Source of the DNA: Vibrio gelatinilyticus | GTDB lineage: Bacteria; Pseudomonadota; Gammaproteobacteria; Enterobacterales; Vibrionaceae | Length of the DNA stretch: 64,000 bases | Assembly: GCF_022836845.1 (NCBI RefSeq) | Contig: NZ_JAJNNZ010000005.1 | Span: 186,001 to 250,000 of the forward strand | Direction: 5' to 3' | In this document: in pieces, positions 33,225-42,938 of the stretch | Numbering within the stretch: the first letter of the stretch is position 1 | Layout of the letters: every line of letters begins with the position of its first letter | Notes under the pieces: model-generated | The model's input: only the letters and a program-made list of their open reading frames with translations | Databases searched by the model: none | What the model was told of the DNA's origin: nothing | Made by a program: the position numbers and the translations under genes

Positions 33225-34421
33225 CTATGAAGAGTTATCCGTTGTAAACCATCCTGAAGTACGCTTGCAGATACTAACCAGCATTAACATCACTGGTACT
33301 TCAATTAGAACGCCAACAACTGTTGCCAGAGCGGCTCCTGATGAAAGTCCGAAAATCATTACGGAAGTAGCAATCGCAACTTCAAAATGATTTGATGCTC
33401 CGATCATTGCAGCTGGCGCCGCATCCTCATAACGTAAATTGAGGAATCTGGCTGATAAGTATCCTAAAGCAAATATAAACACTGTCTGGATAAAAAGCGG
33501 GATTGAGATCCACAGAATAGTCATTGGATTATTCAGAATGGTCTCACCTTTAAAGCTAAATAGGAGCACAAGTGTCAGTAATAATGAACCGATTGTAATC
33601 GGTGTAAGTACGCGCAAAAATTTTTCTTTGAACCACTTTTCACCTTTATGTTTAATAACCCATTTACGGGAAAAATAACCAACAACCAATGGCATAGCCA
33701 CGTAAATAGCGACGGAAAGGAGTAATGCCTGCCATGGTACTGGAAGTTTACCTATGCCTAGTAAGAAGCCACCCAGAATCCCATACAACACCAACATGGT
33801 CAGAGAGTTGATTGCGACCATTACCAATGTAAGGCCATCGTTACCTCTTGCTAGGTAGCCCCAAACCAATACCATAGCAGTGCAAGGTGCAATACCTAAA
33901 AGAATGCATCCAGCAAAATAGCTTCGCCAAAGAGGGATCTGAAGCATTTTTATCCCATCTTTTAGTACAACAACTCCATCACCATATGCAGCGCCAACAG
34001 GTAAGTTAAGACCAAACGGCATTTTGACCAGATCTATAGCTTCATCACCGATAAAACCTTTCAGTAGGGTCCCCAAGAAAAACATGGCAATGGCATACAT
34101 AGTAAAAGGTTTAATGCACCAGTTAATAAAAAGTGTCAGGAACACTGGTTTACCACTTTTTCCTGCTTTAACGACACTAGCAAAATCTATTTTTACCATG
34201 ATTGGATACATCATGAAAAAAAGACAGATAGCGATGGGGATAGAAACCACTGGTGCTCCGTTAACATAAATGGCCATGCCATCTAGCGTTTTTGCAAGTC
34301 CAGGAGCGACCTTACCAAGGGCGATACCAATAACAATACATAATCCAACCCACACCGTCAGGTAGCGTTCAAAGAAACTAGTCATTTTTCGGTCGTGAGT
34401 CGGTTTTTCTATGTTTACCAT
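33225..34421 (-). CDS. ACR3-family arsenite efflux permease
   Basis: 398 residues with ten predicted helices. [18 protein letters not shown] holds the conserved cysteine (about residue 179) that is required in ACR3 transporters, and [21 protein letters not shown] is the other family signature, with Glu in the membrane. It exports arsenite and antimonite from the cytoplasm. A divergent cysteine-rich CopZ-like gene and a palindromic operator lie upstream, so the pair is probably metalloid-induced, though no arsR is visible nearby. It is sometimes named arsB in annotations. Confidence 0.85.
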   Translation of the reverse strand: MVNIEKPTHDRKMTSFFERYLTVWVGLCIVIGIALGKVAPGLAKTLDGMAIYVNGAPVVSIPIAICLFFMMYPIMVKIDFASVVKAGKSGKPVFLTLFINWCIKPFTMYAIAMFFLGTLLKGFIGDEAIDLVKMPFGLNLPVGAAYGDGVVVLKDGIKMLQIPLWRSYFAGCILLGIAPCTAMVLVWGYLARGNDGLTLVMVAINSLTMLVLYGILGGFLLGIGKLPVPWQALLLSVAIYVAMPLVVGYFSRKWVIKHKGEKWFKEKFLRVLTPITIGSLLLTLVLLFSFKGETILNNPMTILWISIPLFIQTVFIFALGYLSARFLNLRYEDAAPAAMIGASNHFEVAIATSVMIFGLSSGAALATVVGVLIEVPVMLMLVSICKRTSGWFTTDNSS

Positions 34422-34553
34422 CAGTTAACCTTATGGGGACATTATCCGCATGTGTATATTTGAGTATAGTTTAATTCAAGCTAATAGATTGATATTAATG
34501 GAATACAAAGAAAATCTTGTGGTTGATTAGTTTACTTTTGTATGGGATTAGCG

Positions 34554-34568
34554 ACATCAAATTGATGT
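34554..34568. promoter_or_regulatory. Palindromic operator candidate between acr3 and the CopZ-like gene
   Basis: ACATCAAATTGATGT is a near-perfect 15-bp dyad (one central mismatch) in the 228-bp divergent region. The ATCAA/TTGAT half-sites are of the kind bound by small ArsR/SmtB dimers. Another imperfect pair (TTCAA and TTGAT) lies near 34475. Confidence 0.45.
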
Positions 34569-34649
34569 GGATATATTTACAATTTATGAGACTCTTTGTG
34601 AACTATTCTAAATGATGTCTGAGTCTTTAAATTGGCCAAGGAGGTGACA

Positions 34650-35084
34650 ATGTCCGATTGCTGCTCAAAATCTACTTGTTCTGATTCTTTTCCACGAAAA
34701 CATACTTGTCCTTCGAATGGAGAGCAGTATAGTTCTGTATCCACAGCAACCATTAGGCATCACATCAAAGATCCATGGGCGTGGCAACCAGAGAATCAAG
34801 GATACTACTTCTGCTCCGCTCCTGATTGTTCGGTGGTCTACTTTGGTCAGGATAATTCAGTCATTGAGTCCGATTCACTTCGCACCTTAGTTGGGGTTAA
34901 GTCAGAGTCAAACGATGCTCTAGTTTGTTATTGCTACGGTATAACTAACGCAGAAGCCAATAATAATCCTCTTACACGTCAGTTTGTGGTTCAGGAAAAA
35001 AAGAGTGGCAATTGTGCGTGTACGGCTCGAAACCCATCGGGAAGGTGCTGTTTGGCAAATTTTCCAAAAGGCAGCAATACATAG
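34650..35084 (+). CDS. Cysteine-rich CopZ N-terminal-like metal/Fe-S protein
   Basis: 144 residues starting at the ATG that follows a perfect AAGGAGGTGACA. Cysteine clusters at DCCSKSTC, HTCPSNG, YFCSAPDC, VCYCYG, CACTARNPSGRCC. FGQDNSVIE and VCYCYGIT resemble the zinc and [2Fe-2S]-binding domain of the archaeal copper chaperone CopZ, which is also found next to mercury and arsenic genes in bacteria. No heavy-metal-associated beta-alpha domain is attached. It is divergent from the arsenite exporter and could be a metallochaperone or redox partner. Confidence 0.65.
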   Translation: MSDCCSKSTCSDSFPRKHTCPSNGEQYSSVSTATIRHHIKDPWAWQPENQGYYFCSAPDCSVVYFGQDNSVIESDSLRTLVGVKSESNDALVCYCYGITNAEANNNPLTRQFVVQEKKSGNCACTARNPSGRCCLANFPKGSNT

Positions 35085-35461
35085 ATTTTCGTTAGATCAG
35101 TATAAAACCATCTGGTTCCCTAAAAATACGTTGCCCTTTTCTTTTCAATTTCTTGTATCTCAAGCAGCGCGGTAAGCGAATCCTGATTGCGTTTTGGGAT
35201 ACTATAAGTTACCCAGTGGGTAAATTCATTCCTACGTGTCCAAGTCGCTTTTGTGCAAAAACGAGACACAGCACGCTGGCAGTAGATTCCGCATCAAGTA
35301 TGGGCTGAACGAGCGCAGGTGACATTTTGACACCCAAAGCGCGGGTCAACAGCTCGCCGTTTGCCCTGAGTTTGACAAAATAGTCTCAACAGCTCTTATC
35401 AAAAAAGCTTTTCTATGTATACTGCTCGACTTGGTTTGTAAGAAAGTGAGTGTGTAGAAAA
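35085..35461. other. Gene-free stretch upstream of the RNA methyltransferase gene
   Basis: No gene, repeat or strong hairpin recognised. The last 60 bp contain TTGACA at 35374 and TATACT at 35417, which are too far apart to form one promoter. Confidence 0.3.
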
Positions 35462-35956
35462 ATGTCTGTTGTAATTGGTTTGGTCAATCCTAAAAGCCCA
35501 TCGAACGTTGGTGCCGTCATGCGTGCTGCCGGGTGCTATCAAGCATCAGAAGTACGTTACAGTGGCGAACGTTTTGCCAGAGCGGCAAAGTTTCAGACAG
35601 ACACAAAAAATATATCCAGCAAGATCCCACTCAAGGCAACCAATGATCTCACAGCGGATCTCAGTGGGGACGTACGCATTGTTTGTGTTGAATTAGTTGA
35701 AGGGGCGACACCGCTTCCTGAATTCGAACACCCTGAGAATGCGCTGTATATTTTCGGTCCTGAAGATGGTTCGATCCCCCAAGACATCGTGAGTAAAGCT
35801 CATGCTGTCGTTTACGTGCCGACGATTGGTTGTATGAACCTGGCAGCAACAACCAACGTTCTGCTCTACGACCGACTGGCTAAATCATCGACAGAAATCA
35901 ATCACCAGGAGCGGATCCTCAATAGCCGAGACAGCAATAATCGCTTGGTGGTTTAA
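35462..35956 (+). CDS. TrmH/SpoU-family RNA methyltransferase
   Basis: 164 residues. SPSNVGAVMRAAGCY is the N-terminal SPOUT motif, IFGPEDGSIP the second and VPTIGCMNLAATTNVLLYD the trefoil-knot motif 3 that binds S-adenosylmethionine. The length is that of single-domain members such as TrmL, but the target RNA position cannot be told. ATG at 35462 is preferred to the GTG at 35450. Cytoplasmic. Confidence 0.8.
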   Translation: MSVVIGLVNPKSPSNVGAVMRAAGCYQASEVRYSGERFARAAKFQTDTKNISSKIPLKATNDLTADLSGDVRIVCVELVEGATPLPEFEHPENALYIFGPEDGSIPQDIVSKAHAVVYVPTIGCMNLAATTNVLLYDRLAKSSTEINHQERILNSRDSNNRLVV

Positions 35957-36024
35957 GTTTCAATACTGTTAGCCCATATCACGCTCACTCCAAATTCGAA
36001 TATCAGCATTGTAAGGTGAACCCT

Positions 36025-36609
36025 ATGAGCCAAATGACCACACAACAAGAACGCGCACTGGCAATATTTAAGAGCAATATCCACCTACCACACGGTGGGT
36101 TTCATAAGCTCATTGTCGAACTTTGCAAAGAATTCCAATTGCCGTTTCCAAAGGTTAGAGCGGCGGTCAAAAATGGGCAAAAAGTCATTGAATCGAATAT
36201 TCGCAGTAATGACGACCTCATCGATGAAAGCACTTTAAGTCAGCAACACTGGCTGAGCATCATTAACGCTGAGCTCAGCGAGTTAGCAAAAGACAATAAG
36301 CCGGTAATAGAAACTCTGCAAAGCAGTGATATTTATCAACGCTTTACCGTAGCGCTTGCACAGCCACTGCTGAGTGAGTCAGACCGCGAACAGCATTACG
36401 CATTATTGTGTGATGTCTATGAGTTTCAGGTATACAAACCACTGACCTCGATGCTTCACACCACAACCTTGTTCTGGGAAATCAGCAATGATCTAGACCT
36501 GGTCAATGAGCAGATCTTGCCTAAATTTAGTGATTATCCTCAGCATGTTCTGGCAATTGAGCATATTCTGGCGCTTAAGCAACAACTGATGGACAAGCCA
36601 CTGGTGTAG
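36025..36609 (+). CDS. Hypothetical helical protein
   Basis: 194 residues, ATG at 36025 preceded by GTAAGGTGAACCCT. No signal or membrane segment and no cysteine motif (CK and LC only). Mostly alpha-helical: LIVELCKEFQLPFPKVRAAVKNG, then HYALLCDVYEFQVYKPLTSML. It sits 68 bp behind the methyltransferase gene in the same direction and ends in a strong terminator, so the two may form one transcript. No family is recognised. Confidence 0.55.
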   Translation: MSQMTTQQERALAIFKSNIHLPHGGFHKLIVELCKEFQLPFPKVRAAVKNGQKVIESNIRSNDDLIDESTLSQQHWLSIINAELSELAKDNKPVIETLQSSDIYQRFTVALAQPLLSESDREQHYALLCDVYEFQVYKPLTSMLHTTTLFWEISNDLDLVNEQILPKFSDYPQHVLAIEHILALKQQLMDKPLV

Positions 36610-36640
36610 TGGCGAACTTAATCACAACACCCCTTCAAAT

Positions 36641-36664
36641 AGCAGGCGCTCTGCCTGCTTTTTT
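36641..36664 (+). terminator. Terminator
   Basis: AGCAGGC-GCTCT-GCCTGCT followed by TTTTT, 32 bp after the hypothetical gene. Confidence 0.85.
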
Positions 36665-36818
36665 GTCTCCCCAATTTAAAGCCCGGTAGGTTTTAAATTT
36701 CGCACTTTGCGCCCTGACTCGAAGATCTTGCGCTTACCTCCCTATGGACTTGTGATTAATTATTGAATTCATTGCATAAAAACAGTACGTTAGCGGTGTG
36801 TCGATGCAGAGGTTTTTC

Positions 36819-38186
36819 ATGGAAGAACAAAGATTTAGCGCGTTTCTTAAAAGGATTTTACTACTCGGTACTCCAATCGCTCTACAGAGCCTTCTATTTA
36901 GTAGCCTGGGGTTTGTCGACAGTTTGATGATCAGTCAACTGGGCAATGACCAAGTCGCTGCAGCGGGTATTGGTTCTCGTGTGTTTTGGGTTGCGAGCGT
37001 ATTTATTTGGGGAATGGGCTCGGGTATGGGGATCTTACTTGCTCAGTATTGGGGGGCAAAAGATTCCCAGGGCCTAAAGCGCAACCTTGCACTCGGCACG
37101 AGCGTTACCCAACTTTTTGCCACATTTTGCTTTATCGTGTGCTTTTTTTTCCCGGCGCTTTTGCCAAGCTGGTTTGATCCTTCCGAGCCGGTTCAAGCGC
37201 TATCCGAATCGTATGTCCGATTGCTTGGCATCGCCATACTGTTTGCGGGTGTTTCCATTTCTATTGATAGCGCACTGCGCTCAATTGGAAAAACACGCAT
37301 AAACCTGTATTTGTCGATACTTGAAATCGGCGTCAATGTCATTCTCAATTATCTCCTCATTTTTGGGCATTTCGGTCTACCGGCTCTGGGGCTGATCGGA
37401 GCTGGTATTGGTAGTGTGATAGCCCGAACGCTTCGTTTAGTCACTGCGATAATTATCCTTTACCGTGGTTTTCCTGAACTGGCGATTCGACCACAGCATT
37501 TTGCCAACGCATTCAATCGAGTCATGTTAAGTAAGTTCTTAACAGTGACCTACCCCATCATTGTCGGTAGCTTTATTTGGTGTGCTGGTATTTTTACATT
37601 CCACATTATTTTGGGGCGAATGGGGGATGTTGAATTGGCGACCATGGCAGTAATTACGCCTATCGAATCGATTGCCCTTTCTATTGCTCACGGCATCTCT
37701 AGCGCTGCAGCGATCATGATAGGCAATGCTCTTGGTGCCAACGAGTTTTCCAAAAGTGAGATGTACGCGCGCTGGGCATTACGAGTGTCTGTGATTGGCG
37801 GGATGATCCTTGCTGGTATGCTGCTGGTATTACAACCTTTGATTCTTACCTTGTACGGCGAACTCTCTGAACAGGTTCAGGCACTCATGGTGGCCGCTTT
37901 CCCTATCATGGCACTGAGCATTCTATTTAGAACCATCAATATCACCTTGATAGTTGGCATATTGCGAAGTGGTGGTGACAGCAAGTTTTGTATGAATATG
38001 GACTTTGTGTGTCAATGGCTGTGGGCTGTGCCGATGACGGCATTGGGCGCCATGTATTTTGAATGGACGTTTCCAATTGTATTATTGATGATGGTATCAG
38101 AAGAAATGATCAAACTGCTGCCCGCAGCATGGCGCGTATTCGGCAATCGTTGGGTGAATAACTTAACCGAGGAAGAAACCTCCTAA
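36819..38186 (+). CDS. MATE-family multidrug efflux transporter
   Basis: 455 residues, twelve predicted helices in two homologous halves. GTPIALQSLLFSSLGFVDSLMISQLG near the N-terminus is the typical MATE opening, and GMGSGMGILLAQYWGAKD and ISSAAAIMIGNALGANEFSKSE are the matched loops of the two halves. It should use a sodium or proton gradient to export cationic drugs. ATG at 36819 has AGAGG eight bases upstream; GTG 36798 and ATG 36804 are in frame. No dedicated regulator adjoins it. Confidence 0.85.
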   Translation: MEEQRFSAFLKRILLLGTPIALQSLLFSSLGFVDSLMISQLGNDQVAAAGIGSRVFWVASVFIWGMGSGMGILLAQYWGAKDSQGLKRNLALGTSVTQLFATFCFIVCFFFPALLPSWFDPSEPVQALSESYVRLLGIAILFAGVSISIDSALRSIGKTRINLYLSILEIGVNVILNYLLIFGHFGLPALGLIGAGIGSVIARTLRLVTAIIILYRGFPELAIRPQHFANAFNRVMLSKFLTVTYPIIVGSFIWCAGIFTFHIILGRMGDVELATMAVITPIESIALSIAHGISSAAAIMIGNALGANEFSKSEMYARWALRVSVIGGMILAGMLLVLQPLILTLYGELSEQVQALMVAAFPIMALSILFRTINITLIVGILRSGGDSKFCMNMDFVCQWLWAVPMTALGAMYFEWTFPIVLLMMVSEEMIKLLPAAWRVFGNRWVNNLTEEETS

Positions 38187-38204
38187 CGACCAGTCTGACA
38201 AAAT

Positions 38205-38234
38205 GGCGCATGGCTAGTTGTTTGCTCATGCGCC
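38205..38234 (+). terminator. Hairpin after the MATE gene
   Basis: GGCGCATG / CATGCGCC (38205-38212, 38227-38234), 8-bp perfect stem, 14-base loop, 18 bp after the stop. No T-run follows, so its terminator role is tentative. Confidence 0.45.
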
Positions 38235-38263
38235 TATCATCTACCGAATACTCTGCTCTCCAG

Positions 38264-38283
38264 TACCATGCGGGGGCATGGTA
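38264..38283 (-). terminator. Hairpin after the porin gene
   Basis: TACCATGC-GGGG-GCATGGTA, a perfect 8-bp stem, 55 bp beyond the stop of the minus-strand porin gene. No T-run. Confidence 0.4.
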
Positions 38284-38337
38284 ATGGAATTGTGTATAGC
38301 ACTCGATAGTTTATTTATAGCGGCTATTCCCGACAAA

Positions 38338-39015
38338 TTAGAACGCGAATACAGCGCCAAATTTCGCGTACGAATCACGCTTGTTTAGACCAGTCTGTTC
38401 GTTGCCGATCTCAACAAATGGAGTCCAGGCTTCGAAACTTGTAAATGACGCACGAAGCTCATAGTTGTTCCAGTTCTTGCCGTTGTTTTGTGATGCAAGA
38501 GTGCTGTTACGTTCAGTTTGGTTGACAACTTTAGCGCCAAAGTAAACTCGTTCAGTTACCTGGCTGCCTACGAAGAAGTCAAAGCGATCAACATTAGACT
38601 TTTCAGCAGTCACATTTTTCTTGTTCACTTCCTGGTCTTTACGGTAGCGAATGCTCACATCAAGATAGTCATCGAACGATGTACCTGCGGTAAGGCCAGC
38701 CTTAATCACATCGTTGCTACCTTTAGTACGTACCACACCTTCAACTTCACCCTTCAACCAAAATGTCTCAAGATCGTGGGTGTAGTTTGCATTAAATTCG
38801 TTTTCACCTGCAGTGTTACGTTTTGCAGATAGGCCAAATCCATTATAGCCAGCAAATATTTTTAGACCGTCATCCTTAACTGTGCCTTTATTACCTTCGG
38901 CATCGGCACCTGCGTCAAATTTATGATCAATCTCTAAACCACCAGTAAACTCACTGGCAATAGCGCCACCTGCGAAAAGAGAAGCCAGTGTCATCGCTAC
39001 GATTTGCTTTTTCAT
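38338..39015 (-). CDS. KdgM-like small outer-membrane porin
   Basis: 225 residues. Signal peptide (TLASLFAGGAIA) followed by about twelve amphipathic strands and a terminal phenylalanine (AKFGAVFAF), as in outer-membrane barrels. The size and patterns such as NYTHDLETFWLKGEVEG and VDRFDFFVGSQVTERVYFGAK agree with KdgM/NanC-type 12-strand porins for acidic oligosaccharides. There is no adjoining sugar-acid gene, so the solute is open. Monocistronic with a good promoter-sized upstream gap. Confidence 0.6.
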   Translation of the reverse strand: MKKQIVAMTLASLFAGGAIASEFTGGLEIDHKFDAGADAEGNKGTVKDDGLKIFAGYNGFGLSAKRNTAGENEFNANYTHDLETFWLKGEVEGVVRTKGSNDVIKAGLTAGTSFDDYLDVSIRYRKDQEVNKKNVTAEKSNVDRFDFFVGSQVTERVYFGAKVVNQTERNSTLASQNNGKNWNNYELRASFTSFEAWTPFVEIGNEQTGLNKRDSYAKFGAVFAF

Positions 39016-39323
39016 AATTTTACCTTTAAGAATTATTCTGTTAGCCAGTCTTTGGCTGCGAGCAGATTAATGGAAAAAGAAAAATAGAAGAAAATACAAA
39101 CCATGAAGCCTGCATATAGGTCATCATCAATCAATACAACAAACTTACATTCCTACAACAATATAGATGTCAATGGGGCATTCTTAATGCTGACTCTGTT
39201 ATAAAAACCAGTCACAGCTGGGTTTTCGACATATCTTGCAACAAAGAGCTCTGAATAAGAGTCTTTCATACGGTATTTATCGTTTATACTGCGCAAGTTC
39301 TAAATTGAAATTGGTTTTGATCC
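39016..39323. other. Divergent intergenic region between the porin and the exported protein gene
   Basis: No gene is seen. The A- and T-rich stretch at 39050-39140 is likely to hold the porin promoter. No palindrome long enough to name an operator. Confidence 0.3.
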
Positions 39324-39806
39324 TTGTTGAAGCGTTGTTATGCATTACTTGTTGTCGCGGTCTTATCATTGTGTTCATACACAGTGAGCGCACAAGAGTA
39401 CCCGTCAACACCTCAATTCAACATCGACTTTACCAGTTCCCTCACTACTTTAGAATGCAGTCATAGCGACCCTATCGATCGGTGTCTACCGGCTCGGACG
39501 GGTGACACTGTCACTTCAGGTAATGAAGATGACACCGCGTTTAGTGAAAATGCGACACCCTACTTTGCTTCCTTGCTACGTCGCGTTATGAGTGGCGACA
39601 ACTGTGCAACTTTGGGGGTAAAACCCGACTACTACTTACTTATTGCATTCATGCCACCACAGCTTCTGGCTAGCGCCTTAAGCACCATTGAACTGCCTGA
39701 ATCTACCCTTTACTGGGTCAATAGCAACGCCACTTCCCCTTCCCGGCTGTCTGGTTGGAAGGACAGCAACGCTTTATACGCCCACGATCACGCTCGGTTT
39801 ATCTAA
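39324..39806 (+). CDS. Exported hypothetical protein
   Basis: 160 residues. Starts at TTG (39324 or 39327). A signal peptide (YALLVVAVLSLCSYTVSA) is followed by a polar domain with three cysteines (LECSHSD, DRCLPAR, DNCATLG). The middle is unusually rich in Ser and Thr. Low confidence in the start, but composition and signal make it a real gene. No family recognised. It lies 205 bp upstream of secD2 in the same direction. Confidence 0.45.
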   Translation: MLKRCYALLVVAVLSLCSYTVSAQEYPSTPQFNIDFTSSLTTLECSHSDPIDRCLPARTGDTVTSGNEDDTAFSENATPYFASLLRRVMSGDNCATLGVKPDYYLLIAFMPPQLLASALSTIELPESTLYWVNSNATSPSRLSGWKDSNALYAHDHARFI

Positions 39807-40011
39807 TTTCACGCATCTAATGCCTTAAGGGCACCCACTTAGATCGCGCTCAAACAGTCCAATTCCTTGCATCCAAAAGTGAATTTCATTCGGGGTAGCT
39901 TGTAGTTTATCGCTAAAATCGAGCTCATTGCGCTACGCCACATGTATGCAACGTCCTAACACTGAACTGTTTCGCGCACTTGTTATTCTTCTTTTGAAAA
40001 GAGAGTTACAC

Positions 40012-41805
40012 GTGAAGAAAAGAACAACACAACCATCCATTAACCGCTATGCGAAGTGGAAATACATCGTCTTAATTAGCACCATCGTTATCATGCTGCT
40101 CAGCGCTCTACCTTCGTGGTACGGGGAAAATGCAGCCTTACACATCAGTCAACGCGGCAACAATACACTTGATGCTGTTGCGCTATCCAAGCGACTCGAT
40201 AATGCCAATATCGATACATTGAGTATCGATCAACAAGGTGAACGTACCGTAGTCGTATTGCAAGACCCAGCTCAGCAAGCCACAGCAAAAGCGCAGCTTG
40301 ACGCACAACTGGGCGAAGATACCACCGTTGCTTTAGCAATGGAGCCTGCAGCGCCAAAATGGATTACCAACTGGGGATTTTCACCCATTAAGCTTGGGCT
40401 TGATCTGCGAGGCGGTGTCCAATTTCTATTGGAAGTCGATATGGAACCCGTCTATCAAGCGCACCGTCAGATGGTGATTGACGAAATCACTAGCGAAATT
40501 CGTGCGAGCCGCGGTCGACAAGTAAAAGACAAAGTACAAATAACATTGCGCACTCGTGAGGATGTGACTTCGGCGCGCAGTATCGTTCGTGAGCGTTTCC
40601 CTCAATGGCAGATCAGTTCCACAACGAATACCGTCATTCTGACTCAATCGGATGAAGAAAAAAGCACGCTACGCACTCTTACGGTACAGCAAAACCTGCA
40701 AATCATGCGCAGTCGTTTGACAGAACTAGGCATTACTGAAGCATCGGTTCAGCGTCAAGGTGAAAACCGTATTCGGATCGAACTTCCTGGAGTGCAGGAC
40801 CCCGCTACCGCCAAAGATGTGATTGGTGCAACCGCCTCTCTGGCATTCCATGACGTCGTCAATTCCGCCAACGCGCACTCTAAAACGTTAAATGACAATC
40901 ACGACAACCCCGTTGTGGTCAATCGTCGCGCCGTACTCGGTGGTGAGCACATCATTGATGCGCGTGCTGGCGTGGGTGAAATGGGCACAGCCGAGGTCAA
41001 TATTTCACTTGATTCAATGGGTGGCCGAAAAATGTCGCAGTTCTCCCGTGCCAATATTGGTAACCCAATGGCCACCGTTTATAGCGAGTACAGTCGAGAT
41101 GCCAATGGAGTAAGCCAGCAAGTCAGTAATGTGATTAGTGTTGCGACGATTCAATCCCAGCTTGGTAACCGCTTCAGAATCACAGGTGTCGGTAGCATGC
41201 AAGACGCGCAAGAGCTTGCTTTGCTATTACGAGCGGGGTCTCTTACAGCGCCAGTGACCATTATTGAAGAACGCACCATTGGCCCATCGTTAGGTGCCGA
41301 AAACGTCAAAAACGGATTTTCAGCGCTTGCTTTAGGTCTTGGGTTTACGCTGACATTTATTGCTCTGTGGTATCGCCGCCTTGGTTGGGTCGCCAACGCT
41401 GCTCTTATCACCAACATGGTGATGTTGTTTGGTCTTATCGCATTGCTGCCGGGTGCGGTGCTTACTTTACCCGGTATTGCAGGATTAGTACTCACCGTTG
41501 GTATGGCAGTAGACACAAACGTACTTATTTTCGAACGCATTAAAGACAAAATGAAAGAGGGTAGGAACTTTGCCCAATCGATTGATCGGGGATTTGATAG
41601 CGCCTTTTCTTCCATCATCGATGCCAATCTCACCACCATGATTGTCGCACTCGCACTTTATGCCATCGGTAATGGGCCTATCCAAGGCTTTGCTCTAACG
41701 CTAGGGCTTGGCTTGCTAACCAGTATGTTCACCGGCATTTTTGCCTCTCGCGCGCTTATCAACTTAATTTGGGGGCGTGATCAACGCCGTGACGTAAGGG
41801 TTTAA
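40012..41805 (+). CDS. secD: Protein translocase subunit SecD, second (short) copy
   Basis: 597 residues from a GTG at 40012 (GAGAG upstream; the longer frame to 39928 adds sequence not seen in SecD). N-terminal helix, then KLGLDLRGGVQFLLEVD (P1 start), a large periplasmic domain with RIRIELPGVQDP and a C-terminal membrane part containing VGMAVDTNVLIFERIKDKMKEG. With SecF it forms the ion-driven complex that assists protein export after SecYEG. Vibrios are known to carry a Na+-driven SecDF1 and a second pair, SecDF2, reported as H+-driven. This gene lacks yajC in front, fitting the second copy. Confidence 0.9.
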   Translation: MKKRTTQPSINRYAKWKYIVLISTIVIMLLSALPSWYGENAALHISQRGNNTLDAVALSKRLDNANIDTLSIDQQGERTVVVLQDPAQQATAKAQLDAQLGEDTTVALAMEPAAPKWITNWGFSPIKLGLDLRGGVQFLLEVDMEPVYQAHRQMVIDEITSEIRASRGRQVKDKVQITLRTREDVTSARSIVRERFPQWQISSTTNTVILTQSDEEKSTLRTLTVQQNLQIMRSRLTELGITEASVQRQGENRIRIELPGVQDPATAKDVIGATASLAFHDVVNSANAHSKTLNDNHDNPVVVNRRAVLGGEHIIDARAGVGEMGTAEVNISLDSMGGRKMSQFSRANIGNPMATVYSEYSRDANGVSQQVSNVISVATIQSQLGNRFRITGVGSMQDAQELALLLRAGSLTAPVTIIEERTIGPSLGAENVKNGFSALALGLGFTLTFIALWYRRLGWVANAALITNMVMLFGLIALLPGAVLTLPGIAGLVLTVGMAVDTNVLIFERIKDKMKEGRNFAQSIDRGFDSAFSSIIDANLTTMIVALALYAIGNGPIQGFALTLGLGLLTSMFTGIFASRALINLIWGRDQRRDVRV

Positions 41806-41807
41806 TT

Positions 41808-42710
41808 ATGACGATTTCTCACAACACGCTTACAAGACTTCGCTTTGGCATGTCTGGTATTTCTGCTTTCTTGTTTATCATCTCTGTTGCCTTTATCACC
41901 TTTAAGGGCTTCAACTGGGGGCTGGACTTTACTGGCGGTGTGGTCGCCGAGGTGAATATTGATCACGACATTACGTCTAGCACCATTAAGACACAACTCG
42001 ATTCTGCGCTTGCTCAAGACGTCCAGCTTGTAAGCTCAAATGAACCCGGCCGCTGGATCATTCGTTACAACCAGACGGAGACTATACAACCTTCAATTAC
42101 CGACGTGCTGACACCGATTAGTAGCAGTGTCGATGTTCTCAATAGTAGTGTTGTGGGCCCTCAGGTAGGACAAGATATGGTAGAGCAAGGAAGCTTGGCT
42201 ATTCTGACCTGTTTCGTTCTCACGATGCTTTACCTTAGTTATCGATTTGAATGGCGCTTAGCTCTTGGTTCACTAGTAGCGCTGGTCTATGACGTTGTAT
42301 TGGTTGTTGGCCTATTTTCACTTACGCAAATTGAATTCAATTTAACTGTTTTGGCCGCTGTTTTGGCTGTGCTGGGCTATTCGCTTAATGATTCGATCAT
42401 CATCGCTGACAGAGCCAGAGAGCTTCTAAAAGGCAACCCAAATGGAACGACCAACCATCTTATTAACGATGCCGTTAAGGCAACTTTTTCGCGCACGCTT
42501 GTGACATCAGGAACAACACTTGTGACCGTCGCAAGCCTATGGCTTCTTGGCGGCGCAGCGCTAGAAGGCTTTGCCATCGCATTGTGTGTTGGAATAGCGA
42601 GTGGAACTTGGTCATCCATTTCGATTGGCGTCACCCTACCACAACTTTTGGGTCTTCAACCTAAGCACTATGCCAATAACGACATGAGCAATGAGGAGGT
42701 CTGTCCGTGA
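41808..42710 (+). CDS. secF: Protein translocase subunit SecF, second copy
   Basis: 300 residues starting 3 bp after secD. FKGFNWGLDFTGGVVAEVNI is the conserved periplasmic start, and VLGYSLNDSIIIADRARELLKGN and TFSRTLVTSGTTLVTV are the SecF helix 4-5 motifs. Six predicted helices. It pairs with the SecD above in protein export at the inner membrane. The stop TGA overlaps a GTG that is preceded by a strong AGGAGG, as if a third gene followed. Confidence 0.9.
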   Translation: MTISHNTLTRLRFGMSGISAFLFIISVAFITFKGFNWGLDFTGGVVAEVNIDHDITSSTIKTQLDSALAQDVQLVSSNEPGRWIIRYNQTETIQPSITDVLTPISSSVDVLNSSVVGPQVGQDMVEQGSLAILTCFVLTMLYLSYRFEWRLALGSLVALVYDVVLVVGLFSLTQIEFNLTVLAAVLAVLGYSLNDSIIIADRARELLKGNPNGTTNHLINDAVKATFSRTLVTSGTTLVTVASLWLLGGAALEGFAIALCVGIASGTWSSISIGVTLPQLLGLQPKHYANNDMSNEEVCP

Positions 42711-42817
42711 TACGCTTTCACAAAAGAACGCTTATTGCTGCTCGGTGTGCTTACCGTTCATCGCAGAACTCATGGCTAGTGTCACGTTACCAGCCGCCGT
42801 ACAAATTCACTAAATAG
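42707..42817 (+). pseudogene. Remnant of a small third gene after secF2
   Basis: GTG at 42707 overlaps the secF stop and follows AGGAGG at seven bases, an excellent start. The 36-codon frame is polar, but other frames read LLLLGVLTV and FIAELMASVTLPAAVQIH. Together they would make a short single-helix membrane protein if two single-base indels were undone. Either a decayed microprotein gene or chance. Confidence 0.25.
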
Positions 42818-42938
42818 GGCAACTCAACTGCTTGTCTTTGTTATCGATATCACGCTGATGTTTCAGTCGTTGCTCTAAGTGCCACTTTTTTGCTTCACAC
42901 ATAATAGTGGCACCGTTTTCTATAGGATGGTTTGAATT

